Shown here: piece by piece, positions 1 to 9,547 of the stretch
Position numbering within the stretch: position 1 is the first letter of the stretch
Layout of the letters: each line of letters opens with the position of its first letter
NCBI GenBank assembly: GCA_943789105.1
Contig: CALSSW010000002.1
Coordinates: 164,950-228,949 of the forward strand
DNA length: 64,000 nt
Direction: 5' to 3'
Source: an uncultured Ulvibacter sp.
GTDB taxonomy: Bacteria > Bacteroidota > Bacteroidia > Flavobacteriales > Flavobacteriaceae
Translations under genes and position numbers: made by a program
The notes under the pieces: model-generated
What the model was told of the DNA's origin: nothing
Seen by the model: only the letters and a program-made list of their open reading frames with translations
Databases searched by the model: none

Positions 1-1
1 G

Positions 2-1927
2 CAGACTCAGCAATTACAAAACCAAGAAAACGCAATAAAGTCCATGGACGCAGCTTTACAAGAGTTAAAAAACCAAGACAAGCGCCTAGAACAACTAGAG
101 CAATTACAAAAAGAAAAAGAGTCCCTTAACTGGAACGATAAAAAGAAACTAGAAGATGTTGTAAGGCGCCAAAAGGAGCAAGAAAAAATGATGCAGCAGT
201 TTTCAAAACAACTACAAGAGAGTTTAGAAAAGTTTCAGCCAGAGAATAAAGAAAAAGACCCCTTTAAGCAACAGCTCGAGAAAAGACTTCAAGAGAATCA
301 AGAACAATTAAAAGAAAACGAAAAACTACTTCAAGAGCTAGAGGAGCTACAAGACAAAATCTCTCAAGAGGCGCTTACAGAAAAACTAGAAAAAGCCGCT
401 AATAAAAATAAAAATCAAGAAAAAAACTTAGAACAACTCATAGAACTAACCAAGCAGTACTATGTGACTAAAAAAAGCGAAAAGCTTTCAGAAGAACTAT
501 TTAAATTAGGAGTAGAGCAGCGTAAACTGGCAGAAAAACAAGAACAGCAGAACACCAAACAGGCTCAAGAAAAAATCAATAAAAAGTTTGAGAAATACAA
601 ACAGGAACTTGAAGAGCTAAAAAAAGAGAACGAAACATTAAAATCTCCCATGAAGCTCCCACAAGATAAAGTGGGTGAAAAAGAGGTGGATCGTCAGCAG
701 CAACAGGCAACTCAAAAACTCGAAAAACAAAATAAAGCAGGCGCAAAACAAAACCAAAAAAAGGCGGGTAAAAAAATGCAAGAAATGGGCCAACAAATGA
801 TGATGGCCCTATCTGGATCTCAAGGAGAACAAATAGAGGAGGATCTGGCTATGTTGCGTCAAATTCTGGACAATTTGATTGTGTTTTCTTTTAGGCAAGA
901 AGCGTTAATGGAGGATTTTAAATTAACACAGTACGGAAACCCGCTATTTGGAAAACGCTTAAATATTCAAAACGACTTAAAGCAAAATTTTCAGCACATA
1001 GACGATAGTTTATTTTCTCTTTCACTGCGCCAACCCGCCATTGGCCAGAAAATAAATGAGTCTATAACACAGGTTCATTACAATCTTAAAAAGGCTATGG
1101 AGCGTCTTGCAGAAAACCAGATTCCTAAAGGAGTTGGATCACAGCAATACACTGTTACCGCTACCAATAATTTGGCAAACCTGCTCACCAATTTGCTTAC
1201 TAGTATGCAGCAACAACAAATGGGCCAAGGTTCTGGAAGCGGCAAACAAGGAATGCCAAAACCCGGCCAAGGGCAAGGAGAGGGTTTCCAGCTTCCTGAC
1301 ATTATTGAAAAGCAAAAAAGCCTGGCCGAAAAAATGCAAGAAGGCATGGGCGAAAAAGGTAAAGAGGGTAAAGAAGGAGAACAAGGCGAGGGAGAAGGTG
1401 AAGGTAAAGGAGAAGGAGAGGGTCAAGGTAGTGGAGAGGGCCAAGGTCAGAGAGACGGAGGCAACGGAAGCCCCGGCAACCAACCAAACGCTTCTCCAAC
1501 CAACCAAAGCGAAAACAATGATGCCGAGCTCTTTGAGATTTATAAACAGCAGCAGCAATTACGACAAGACCTAGAAGATAGGCTCAGTAAATTAGGCCTT
1601 GAGGGCCTTGGGGGACAACTCATAAAAAAAATGCAGGGAATAGAGCAACAACTCCTAGATAAGGGTTTTAACCGGGGTACTTTAGAGAAAATGCTTAACC
1701 TGCAGTATGAACTATTAAAACTAAAAGAGGCAGATTTAAAACAAGGTCAAGAGTCTAGGCGCGAATCTATTAGCAACCGAAAAACATATACCAATACCAC
1801 GGGTTTATCTGCAGACCAAATCAAAAAATATTTTAACACTACTGAAATTTTAAATCGAGAAGCGCTTCCTTTGCGTCAAGAATATAAAGAAAAGGTACAA
1901 TCCTATTTTAAGAAAAACAATGATTGA
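2..1927 (+). CDS. DUF4175-like long coiled-coil protein, 3' part (5' end lies outside window)
   Basis: Frame is open to the window edge upstream of the ATG at 44; K/E/Q-rich coiled coil with a G/E/Q low-complexity tract; sits directly before ybeY with a 4-codon-scale overlap, as in other flavobacteria. Confidence 0.7.
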   Translation, partial: QTQQLQNQENAIKSMDAALQELKNQDKRLEQLEQLQKEKESLNWNDKKKLEDVVRRQKEQEKMMQQFSKQLQESLEKFQPENKEKDPFKQQLEKRLQENQEQLKENEKLLQELEELQDKISQEALTEKLEKAANKNKNQEKNLEQLIELTKQYYVTKKSEKLSEELFKLGVEQRKLAEKQEQQNTKQAQEKINKKFEKYKQELEELKKENETLKSPMKLPQDKVGEKEVDRQQQQATQKLEKQNKAGAKQNQKKAGKKMQEMGQQMMMALSGSQGEQIEEDLAMLRQILDNLIVFSFRQEALMEDFKLTQYGNPLFGKRLNIQNDLKQNFQHIDDSLFSLSLRQPAIGQKINESITQVHYNLKKAMERLAENQIPKGVGSQQYTVTATNNLANLLTNLLTSMQQQQMGQGSGSGKQGMPKPGQGQGEGFQLPDIIEKQKSLAEKMQEGMGEKGKEGKEGEQGEGEGEGKGEGEGQGSGEGQGQRDGGNGSPGNQPNASPTNQSENNDAELFEIYKQQQQLRQDLEDRLSKLGLEGLGGQLIKKMQGIEQQLLDKGFNRGTLEKMLNLQYELLKLKEADLKQGQESRRESISNRKTYTNTTGLSADQIKKYFNTTEILNREALPLRQEYKEKVQSYFKKNND

Positions 1928-2336
1928 ATTTTACTCAGAAACAGCTTTTAAAATTGAAAACACCAAGCCGCTAAGCCGCTGGATCTCTAAAATTATCCTG
2001 CACGAAAACCACGAGCTTGGGGAACTTACCTATGTGTTTTGTGATGACGAGTATTTGCACAAGTTAAATTTGCAGTTTTTAAATCACGACACCCTTACAG
2101 ACATTATAAGTTTTGACAACTCTTTGGGGAAACAAATTCATGGAGAGGTATATATATCCATAGAGCGAGTTAAAGAAAACGCTAGTATCTATGGGGTTGC
2201 TTTTCTTGAAGAACTGCACCGAGTTATAATTCACGGGGTTCTTCATTTTTGCGGCTACCAAGATAAAAGCGAAAAACAACAAGAGGTTATGACGGGCAAA
2301 GAAAATGAGGCCTTAGGCCTAAGAACATTTATATAG
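1920..2336 (+). CDS. ybeY: Endoribonuclease YbeY (rRNA maturation)
   Basis: HGVLHFCGYQD motif (HGxLHxxGYDH-like zinc site), 138 aa, overlaps upstream stop. Confidence 0.93.
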   Translation: MIEFYSETAFKIENTKPLSRWISKIILHENHELGELTYVFCDDEYLHKLNLQFLNHDTLTDIISFDNSLGKQIHGEVYISIERVKENASIYGVAFLEELHRVIIHGVLHFCGYQDKSEKQQEVMTGKENEALGLRTFI

Positions 2337-2391
2337 ATCCTTGAAAATCAATAGATTATGTATTTAGTTGCTTGACTATAAGATAATTAAC

Positions 2392-2399
2392 TATCTTTG
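2392..2399 (+). promoter_or_regulatory. Bacteroidetes -7 promoter element (TATCTTTG) upstream of mnmG
   Basis: Match to TAnnTTTG in the ybeY-mnmG gap. Confidence 0.55.
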
Positions 2400-2420
2400 C
2401 GCCCGCTTTAATACCCTTGC

Positions 2421-2440
2421 ATTGTTCCACGTGGAACAAT
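2421..2440. promoter_or_regulatory. parS-like ParB binding palindrome, copy 1
   Basis: Perfect 20-bp palindrome ATTGTTCCACGTGGAACAAT containing TGTTCCACGTGGAACA, the pseudomonad-type parS sequence. Confidence 0.8.
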
Positions 2441-2458
2441 TAATAAAATCAATTAAAA

Positions 2459-4330
2459 ATGTTTGAAAAAGAATACGATGTTATTGTAGTGGGTGGTGGT
2501 CACGCGGGCTCTGAAGCAGCCGCAGCCGCAGCCAACCTTGGGTCAAAAACCCTTCTCATTACAATGAATTTACAAAACATCGGACAAATGTCTTGTAATC
2601 CTGCCATGGGCGGCATTGCAAAGGGTCAGATTATTAGAGAGATAGATGCCCTTGGAGGATATAGCGGCATAGTAAGTGACAATACAGCTATTCAGTTTAA
2701 AATGTTAAATAAATCTAAGGGTCCCGCCATGTGGAGCCCTAGGGTGCAGAGCGATAGAATGAGATTTGCAGAAGCTTGGAGATTGATGTTAGAGGGCACC
2801 AAAAATCTAGATTTTTATCAAGAAATGGTGTCTGGCATTTTGATTGAGGGAGAAAAAATTGTAGGCGTGAAGACTTCTTTAGGAATTGAGGTTCGGGGCA
2901 AAACAGTAGTGCTAACCAACGGAACCTTTTTAAATGGCTTAATACATATCGGGGAAAAGCAATTTGGCGGAGGAAGAGCCGGAGAAAAAGCTGCCCACGG
3001 AATAACAAAAGAATTGGTAGACCTAGGTTTTGAATCTGGCAGGATGAAAACTGGAACACCTCCAAGGGTCGATGGAAGATCGCTTGATTTTTCTAAAATG
3101 ATTGTACAGCCAGGAGATGAGTCTCCAGAGAAATTTTCTTATTTAAAAAGCACAAAACCTCTTATCCATCAGCGCGATTGCCACATGAGTCATACCAGTT
3201 TAGAGGTTCATGATTTGCTTCGTGAGGGTTTTGATCGGTCTCCAATGTTTAATGGAGCAATTAATAGTGTTGGACCAAGGTATTGCCCCTCTATAGAAGA
3301 CAAAATTAACCGTTTTGCAGATAAGGAATCACATCAATTATTTGTGGAGCCAGAAGGATGGGATACTGTAGAGTATTACGTTAATGGGTTTTCTACTTCA
3401 TTGCCAGAAGATGTTCAATTCAAAGCGTTAAGAAGTGTTAAGGGCTTTGAAAATGTTAAGTTCTTTAGGCCTGGATATGCTATTGAGTATGATTTTTTTC
3501 CACCCACACAACTTCGCCACACACTAGAAACAAAAAACATAAAAGGCTTATTTTTTGCTGGCCAGATTAACGGCACAACCGGCTATGAAGAAGCAGCTTC
3601 TCAGGGCCTAATGGCCGGAATAAACGCACACCTAAAGGTTAAAGAGCAACAACCCCTTATCATACAAAGAAACCAGGCGTACATTGGAGTGTTAATTGAT
3701 GATTTAATCACCAAAGGCACAGATGAGCCTTATAGAATGTTTACCTCTCGAGCAGAGTACAGAACCTTATTGCGACAAGACAACGCAGATTTTAGACTCA
3801 CCCCAATGTCTCACAACATTGGGCTTGCTAGCGATGAGCGCCTTAGATTAATGGAACAAAAAAAGCAAAAAAGCGAAGCGTTTATCGGTTTTTTTAAAGA
3901 AACTAGTGTTGCTCCAGAGCTTATAAACCCTATTTTAGAGGCAAAAAAGTCTGCCACAATAAAGCAAAGCGACAAGCTTTTTAAACCACTTTCTAGGCCC
4001 AATATAACGATGCATGATATGCAAAAAATCGACTTTGTATCTTCCTATATCGATAAGCACGATCTGGATCATGAGGTGCTCCAACAAACTGAGATACAGA
4101 TTAAATACGCAGGTTATATTGCCAAAGAGAAAAACAATGCAGATAAACTCAATAGATTAGAAGGGATTAAAATTCCTGAAAGCTTTGATTATTCAAAGCT
4201 AAAATCCTTGTCTTATGAGGCAAAAGAAAAACTAAGCGCTATTAAACCCGTGACGGTTTCACAGGCGTCTAGAATTAGCGGCGTTTCACCAAATGATATC
4301 TCTGTAATGCTTGTTTATATGGGCAGGTAA
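2459..4330 (+). CDS. mnmG: tRNA uridine-5-carboxymethylaminomethyl(34) synthesis enzyme MnmG
   Basis: GGGHAGSEAA FAD motif, CNPAMGGIAKG, TGTPPR, full length 623 aa. Confidence 0.98.
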   Translation: MFEKEYDVIVVGGGHAGSEAAAAAANLGSKTLLITMNLQNIGQMSCNPAMGGIAKGQIIREIDALGGYSGIVSDNTAIQFKMLNKSKGPAMWSPRVQSDRMRFAEAWRLMLEGTKNLDFYQEMVSGILIEGEKIVGVKTSLGIEVRGKTVVLTNGTFLNGLIHIGEKQFGGGRAGEKAAHGITKELVDLGFESGRMKTGTPPRVDGRSLDFSKMIVQPGDESPEKFSYLKSTKPLIHQRDCHMSHTSLEVHDLLREGFDRSPMFNGAINSVGPRYCPSIEDKINRFADKESHQLFVEPEGWDTVEYYVNGFSTSLPEDVQFKALRSVKGFENVKFFRPGYAIEYDFFPPTQLRHTLETKNIKGLFFAGQINGTTGYEEAASQGLMAGINAHLKVKEQQPLIIQRNQAYIGVLIDDLITKGTDEPYRMFTSRAEYRTLLRQDNADFRLTPMSHNIGLASDERLRLMEQKKQKSEAFIGFFKETSVAPELINPILEAKKSATIKQSDKLFKPLSRPNITMHDMQKIDFVSSYIDKHDLDHEVLQQTEIQIKYAGYIAKEKNNADKLNRLEGIKIPESFDYSKLKSLSYEAKEKLSAIKPVTVSQASRISGVSPNDISVMLVYMGR

Positions 4331-4335
4331 TAACC

Positions 4336-4353
4336 TTGTTCCACGTGGAACAA
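4336..4353. promoter_or_regulatory. parS-like ParB binding palindrome, copy 2
   Basis: Perfect 18-bp palindrome TTGTTCCACGTGGAACAA 5 nt after the mnmG stop; same core as the copy at 2421. Confidence 0.78.
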
Positions 4354-4380
4354 CCTTTTTTAAAATTCTAATAATTTCAT

Positions 4381-5226
4381 TTGAAGACTCCAAAGGAATC
4401 GATATATATTTCAACCAAAGACTATTTCAAATCTCAAGAAGCGTTTGATTTGGTGCTGGACTCTTCTAGAGAAATTTTAAAAACAACACCCCAACCAGCA
4501 CCAGAGGATTTGGCGGGTTATTACCAGAGCCAAGCGTATATTTCTCACTCAAATACCCAAAAAGGAATTGTTCCCTTTTTGTATGGTATGGTGCAAAAAT
4601 GGTCTTTAAAAACCAAAAGCAATCTTATTAATTCGTTCTCAAATAACAAGGGTACTCTTTTGGATATTGGAGCAGGTACCGGTAATTTTTGCAAGATTAT
4701 AAAACAAAATTCTTGGGAAGTCTACGGGGTTGAACCCAGTGAAAAAGCGAGAGAAATTGCTGCCCAAAAAAATATTTTTCTACAGCAAAGCATCCAAGAC
4801 TTTAAAGGCCAACAGTTTGACGCGGTAACACTCTGGCACGTGCTTGAGCACCTTCCAGATTTAGAAAACACTATCACGGCAATTCAAAAACTATTAAAAC
4901 CAGAAGGTGTATTAATAGTTGCTGTTCCAAACTATAATTCTTTTGATGCAAAACACTATAAAAGATTTTGGGCTGGTTATGATGTGCCAAGACATTTGTG
5001 GCACTTTTCTCAAAAAAGCATGAACAAGCTGTTTTCTGAAAACATGAAGCTGCTCAAAACAAAGCCAATGATTTTTGACTCTTTTTATGTAAGTCTTCTC
5101 TCAGAAAAATACAAAACCGGTAATTCATTTGCCATCAAGGCTTTTTGGATTGGTTTTTGGTCAAATATGCGAGCCTTAAAAACCAAAGAGTACTCTTCGC
5201 TTATATATTGCTTCAAAAAAGCTTAA
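4381..5226 (+). CDS. Class I SAM-dependent methyltransferase
   Basis: LLDIGAGTGNFC motif I, LWHVLEHLPD; apparent TTG start. Confidence 0.88.
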   Translation: MKTPKESIYISTKDYFKSQEAFDLVLDSSREILKTTPQPAPEDLAGYYQSQAYISHSNTQKGIVPFLYGMVQKWSLKTKSNLINSFSNNKGTLLDIGAGTGNFCKIIKQNSWEVYGVEPSEKAREIAAQKNIFLQQSIQDFKGQQFDAVTLWHVLEHLPDLENTITAIQKLLKPEGVLIVAVPNYNSFDAKHYKRFWAGYDVPRHLWHFSQKSMNKLFSENMKLLKTKPMIFDSFYVSLLSEKYKTGNSFAIKAFWIGFWSNMRALKTKEYSSLIYCFKKA

Positions 5227-5388
5227 AACAGCCCTTGGGGGCTTTTAGCACAACCAAAACAGTTAAGCCAGCTATACATGTGGGTTTTTTACAAAACACC
5301 CCTACATCGCTTTATTTGGCCCCATCTTTAATAGACAAATCAAATACAGTTAAACAAAAGCAATAGAAATCACTTATCGTAAGTTGTG

Positions 5389-6537
5389 TTACGGCTTAGC
5401 ATGAAGAAGCCGCGTGAGTTTAATGGAGAGATCTGTAAAAATAATTTTAGCATTTCCATTTCGTTCAATGTGGTAAGAGGCAGTTTCTAACGCTTCAGAA
5501 ATCTCAAAAATATTGTTTTGATGCACAAAAGGCGCAAATTTCTCTATAGAGAAATTTGTGTTAGGGGCATCAAACAAAAGCAAACTATCTGCCGTGTAGT
5601 TTTTAAGCATTGCTTGCCTGAAGGTTTCTTGGCAATAGCCTAAAAACTTTTTTTGTGTTTCCCGACCTTGTGTTGCAATTTCTTCGCTCCATGAAATAAG
5701 TGCATTGATAGAGCTTTTATTCCCTTTAGCTTTAAAGGCAGTGCGCACCCAATCAACAAACCAATTTTCGAAAACAGTGCCATCACCGAGGTTGCTCAAT
5801 AGATTCAAAGCTTGGTGATAATCTCCATTAGACATACTACTAATTTTTTTTGCTTTTTTGCTTTCAACATGTTTGTCTTCAATGAGTTGACTAGAAATTA
5901 CATTTTCTGGGAGCAACGGAAATTGTAGTTTTTGACACCTGGATTGTATGGTGCCTAAGATATGCTCCTGGTGCTCTGTTAATAATAAAAGAACGGTTTT
6001 TTGTGGTGGTTCTTCAACTAATTTTAAAATTTTATTTGCACAGGCTATGTTCATTCTGTCTGCCATCCAAATAATCATGATTTTGTGACCCCCTTCGTAG
6101 GCTTTTAAAGACAATGTTTTAAGCATTTGTTTTGCCTCATCGACATTTATGTTTCCTTGCTTTTTTTCTATACCCAAGTATGCTAGCCAGTCATACAAAG
6201 TACCATATGTGTTCTCTAAAGCAAACGCCCTCCACTGTTCCATAAATAGCGCAGAAAAAGGGTGCTTCTTAACCCTTTGATTTGTGTTTACAGGAAATAC
6301 AAAATGTAGATCTGGGTGCGCAAGATGCGCTACTTTGGTCACGCAACTTTCATGTGCCTTTGTTCCAGTGGTGTGGTTGCTGGCTAAAATGGCTTGTGCA
6401 TACGCCAAAGCCATAGGCAATAAGCCACTTCCCGCCTTACCCACAAAGAGTTGAGCGTGAGGAATTCTACCATTTTCTATGCTTTTAAGCAAATGGTTTT
6501 TAATGTGTGTTTGGCCTAATATGTTTGAAAAAAGCAT
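5389..6537 (-). CDS. holB: DNA polymerase III delta' subunit
   Basis: N-terminal FSNILGQTHIKNHL...GRIPHAQLFVG, KILKLVEEPPQ, SRCQKL; clamp-loader AAA+ pattern. Confidence 0.88.
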   Translation of the reverse strand: MLFSNILGQTHIKNHLLKSIENGRIPHAQLFVGKAGSGLLPMALAYAQAILASNHTTGTKAHESCVTKVAHLAHPDLHFVFPVNTNQRVKKHPFSALFMEQWRAFALENTYGTLYDWLAYLGIEKKQGNINVDEAKQMLKTLSLKAYEGGHKIMIIWMADRMNIACANKILKLVEEPPQKTVLLLLTEHQEHILGTIQSRCQKLQFPLLPENVISSQLIEDKHVESKKAKKISSMSNGDYHQALNLLSNLGDGTVFENWFVDWVRTAFKAKGNKSSINALISWSEEIATQGRETQKKFLGYCQETFRQAMLKNYTADSLLLFDAPNTNFSIEKFAPFVHQNNIFEISEALETASYHIERNGNAKIIFTDLSIKLTRLLHAKP

Positions 6538-6607
6538 CTACAAATGTAGGGAAATATTACACACACTACATCCAAAAAAATCTAGTATTACTTGCCGGTA
6601 AAAACTG

Positions 6608-6615
6608 TATATTTG
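6608..6615 (+). promoter_or_regulatory. -7 promoter element TATATTTG upstream of pgk
   Basis: Match to TAnnTTTG, 19 nt before the pgk ATG. Confidence 0.5.
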
Positions 6616-6633
6616 CGCCACTAAAGACCAACT

Positions 6634-7821
6634 ATGAAAACAATACAAGACATTAATTTTAAAAACAAAAAAGCACTAATAAGGGTAGATTTTAACGTAC
6701 CTCTAAACAAAGACCTTGTTGTTACAGATACCACCAGAATAGAGGCAGCAAAAACAACTATTTTAAAAATTTTGAAAGACGGTGGCAGTTGCGTGTTACT
6801 ATCTCACCTTGGAAGACCTAAAAACAAAGAGCTTGAGTTTTCATTGCAACACATCATTGAGGCCGCAAGCAGGGTTTTAGGCGTCCCCGTTTTGTTTGCC
6901 CCAGATTGTGTTGGAGACACTGCACAAACGGCAGTAGCAAGACTAAAGCCATCAGAGGTGTTGCTGTTAGAAAATGTAAGGTATTACAAAGAAGAAACCG
7001 CAGGAGATCCGGATTTTGCAAAAAAACTCTCCAAACTTGGAGATATTTATGTAAACGATGCCTTTGGTAGCGCACACCGAGCGCACGCATCAACTGCAGT
7101 TATCACAGAAAATTTCCCAAAAGATAAATGCTTTGGCGCCCTACTTGCTTCAGAAATAAAAAGCCTTGAAAAGGTGTTAGGCGACAGTAAAAAACCGGTT
7201 ACCGCAGTTATTGGTGGCGCAAAAGTGTCTTCAAAAATAATGGTAATAGAGAATATTTTAGATAAAATTGACCATCTTATTATTGGTGGCGGCATGGCCT
7301 TTACGTTTATAAAAGCACAAGGAGGAAATATTGGCGACTCTCTTGTTGAGGATGACAAACAAACACTTGCACTACAAATTTTAAAGATGGCCAAAGAAAA
7401 GGGGGTAGAAGTCCACCTCCCTGTAGATGTTATTGCCGCAGATAAATTTTCTGAAAAGGCCAATACACAAATAACCCCTATCACCATCATTCCTGAAGGT
7501 TGGATGGGCCTTGATTCTGGGCCACAATCAAATAGTAATTTTGCTCATGTGATTTCAAAATCAAAGACAATTTTATGGAACGGCCCTGTTGGTGTCTTTG
7601 AAATGGAGCTGTTTTCTGGCGGAACAATTTCCTTAGGAAATGCAATTGCAAAGGCAACCCAACAAGGAGCTTTTTCTCTTGTTGGAGGTGGAGACTCTGT
7701 TGCTGCGGTAAAGCAATTTAACCTGAGTGATAAGGTGAGTTACGTTTCTACAGGCGGCGGCGCAATGCTTGAAATGCTTGAGGGCAAGACCCTTCCGGGA
7801 ATACAAGCAATACTTGACTAA
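6634..7821 (+). CDS. pgk: Phosphoglycerate kinase
   Basis: RVDFNVPL, LLSHLGRP, AVIGGAKVSSK, WNGPVGVFE, GGGDSVAA. Confidence 0.98.
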   Translation: MKTIQDINFKNKKALIRVDFNVPLNKDLVVTDTTRIEAAKTTILKILKDGGSCVLLSHLGRPKNKELEFSLQHIIEAASRVLGVPVLFAPDCVGDTAQTAVARLKPSEVLLLENVRYYKEETAGDPDFAKKLSKLGDIYVNDAFGSAHRAHASTAVITENFPKDKCFGALLASEIKSLEKVLGDSKKPVTAVIGGAKVSSKIMVIENILDKIDHLIIGGGMAFTFIKAQGGNIGDSLVEDDKQTLALQILKMAKEKGVEVHLPVDVIAADKFSEKANTQITPITIIPEGWMGLDSGPQSNSNFAHVISKSKTILWNGPVGVFEMELFSGGTISLGNAIAKATQQGAFSLVGGGDSVAAVKQFNLSDKVSYVSTGGGAMLEMLEGKTLPGIQAILD

Positions 7822-7934
7822 ATATCCGTTTGCCCAAGAGGGCTATTGATCTTTTTTAAAAAGTACCACACAGGTGCTTGAATTGCTTATTTTTGAGTAA
7901 AATTTTGGCAACATATTTGCGTTGCTATATATGT

Positions 7935-9527
7935 ATGAAACATCTCTTGTGTTGTATTGTTTTTCTATTTTGCGCTGTTGGTAATAGCCAAGACTCTTTG
8001 GCCTACCATCAAAACAAGCGGCAAGACCCTGTTCTTAAATTAACCCAAACCCAAGATTCTTTATACCCTAGCAACGCACAAGCTAAAGCCACTACACAGG
8101 CCAAGGAGGGGGCTATACACTCTTTGGACATAAACCCTTTGGAGGCTTTGCTAGATAGTACAAAAATTAAACTTCAAGACATGGCCCTGGCAAGGCGCTA
8201 TGACAGTCTTTGGCTTGACGAGCTTTATAGCAACGACATGTTTGAGCAAATTTATGGCAGTATCACCACCATGACCTATGAGCACGTAGAGTATGTTGAG
8301 CTTCCAACAGACACCCTAAAAGCTCGCCTTGCTGAAATTAACAGCAGAACACCTTTTAATGTTGAGTATAATCCAGCGCTAGAGAGTGTAATTAAAAACT
8401 ACCTTAAAAATCGGCGATCAACCATGGGCCGCCTCATGGCGCTGAGCGACTATTATTTTCCAATGTTTGAGCAGGCTTTAGACAGCTATAATATACCTCT
8501 GGAGCTTAAGTATCTTGCAATTGTAGAGTCTGCCTTGCGCCCAACAGCAACCTCTAGAGTAGGCGCCACAGGGCTTTGGCAGTTTATGTTTAGCACAGGT
8601 AAAATGTTTGGGCTGAACGTTAACAGCTATGTTGATGACAGAAGCGACCCACTAAAAGCAACCCAGGCTGCTTGTAAATACCTGCAGGCACTGCACAAAC
8701 GCCTTGGTGATTGGGATTTGGCGCTGGCTGCATATAATTCTGGACCAGGGAATGTTTCTAAGGCCATTAGAAGATCTGGTGGCCTAATAAATTATTGGAA
8801 CATTCGCCAACATCTTCCGCGCGAAACCGCAGGCTACGTCCCGGCTTTTTTAGCAACGATGTATATTTTTGAGTACTCAAAACAGCACGGATTTAAAAGT
8901 GATGGGCCAAAAATACCCTATATAGCCACAGACACAATTCATATAAAAAAACAAATTGCCTTAGCCCATGTGGCAGACCTCACAGATATTAATCTTGCAG
9001 AAGTGGAGTTTTTAAATCCACAATATAAGCTAGGGATTATCCCTGTGGTAAAAAACCAGACATATACGCTCCGTTTACCTATAGATAAGGTTGGAGTTTT
9101 TGTGTCTAACCAAGACACCATATACGCATACGCACAGCAGGCATTTAATAAAAGAGAAAAACCCCTGCCTGAGCTAAATGATTTAGACAAAAAAATATAT
9201 TATAAGGTGAAAAGTGGAGATTATTTAGGAAAAATAGCCGCTAGATTTGGTGTGAAGGTAAGCCAGATAAAAAGGTGGAATAGCCTTAGAAATAATAATT
9301 TAAGAGCTGGAAAACGCCTGGTAATATTTCCGAGAAAAACACCAAGTGTTGTTCAAAAAAAACAATCCAGCAAGGAGCTAAACGCCAAAACATACACGGT
9401 AAAAAAAGGTGATTCTCTTTGGAGTATAGCACAACTATATCCTGGAGTTAGTGTGGCAGATATTAAAAAGAAAAACAATCTTAAAAGCGTCAAATTAAGC
9501 CCAGGTATGAAGCTTACAATTTTATAG
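7935..9527 (+). CDS. Lytic transglycosylase (MltD-like) with LysM domains
   Basis: SLT motif ESALRPTATSRVGATGLWQFM, AAYNSGPGNV; two C-terminal LysM units; start chosen at ATG 7935 (signal peptide MKHLLCCIVFLFCAVG). Confidence 0.92.
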   Translation: MKHLLCCIVFLFCAVGNSQDSLAYHQNKRQDPVLKLTQTQDSLYPSNAQAKATTQAKEGAIHSLDINPLEALLDSTKIKLQDMALARRYDSLWLDELYSNDMFEQIYGSITTMTYEHVEYVELPTDTLKARLAEINSRTPFNVEYNPALESVIKNYLKNRRSTMGRLMALSDYYFPMFEQALDSYNIPLELKYLAIVESALRPTATSRVGATGLWQFMFSTGKMFGLNVNSYVDDRSDPLKATQAACKYLQALHKRLGDWDLALAAYNSGPGNVSKAIRRSGGLINYWNIRQHLPRETAGYVPAFLATMYIFEYSKQHGFKSDGPKIPYIATDTIHIKKQIALAHVADLTDINLAEVEFLNPQYKLGIIPVVKNQTYTLRLPIDKVGVFVSNQDTIYAYAQQAFNKREKPLPELNDLDKKIYYKVKSGDYLGKIAARFGVKVSQIKRWNSLRNNNLRAGKRLVIFPRKTPSVVQKKQSSKELNAKTYTVKKGDSLWSIAQLYPGVSVADIKKKNNLKSVKLSPGMKLTIL

Positions 9528-9547
9528 TAACAAGTTAATTCTTTTGT

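Noticed and set aside
1351-1460. GEGEG/GKGEG repeat-like tract considered as a minisatellite or CRISPR-like repeat
   Set aside because: Imperfect codon-level low complexity within a coding frame; no regular unit or spacers
1078-1574. Overlapping ORFs on both strands inside the DUF4175-like gene (89, 155, 139, 65 aa)
   Set aside because: They mirror the low-complexity G/E/Q/K region in other frames; no domain signal and the + strand long frame is clearly coding
4336-4366. Palindrome plus T-run read as a Rho-independent terminator of mnmG
   Set aside because: Possible secondary role, but the exact same 18-bp core lies upstream of mnmG without a T-run and matches parS, so parS is preferred
5145-5366. 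73-aa ORF at the end of the methyltransferase gene
   Set aside because: Out-of-frame overlap without recognisable features; considered a possible frameshifted extension, but the methyltransferase ends at a plausible C-terminus
7047-7490. 147-aa minus strand ORF in pgk
   Set aside because: Antisense shadow of a well-conserved gene
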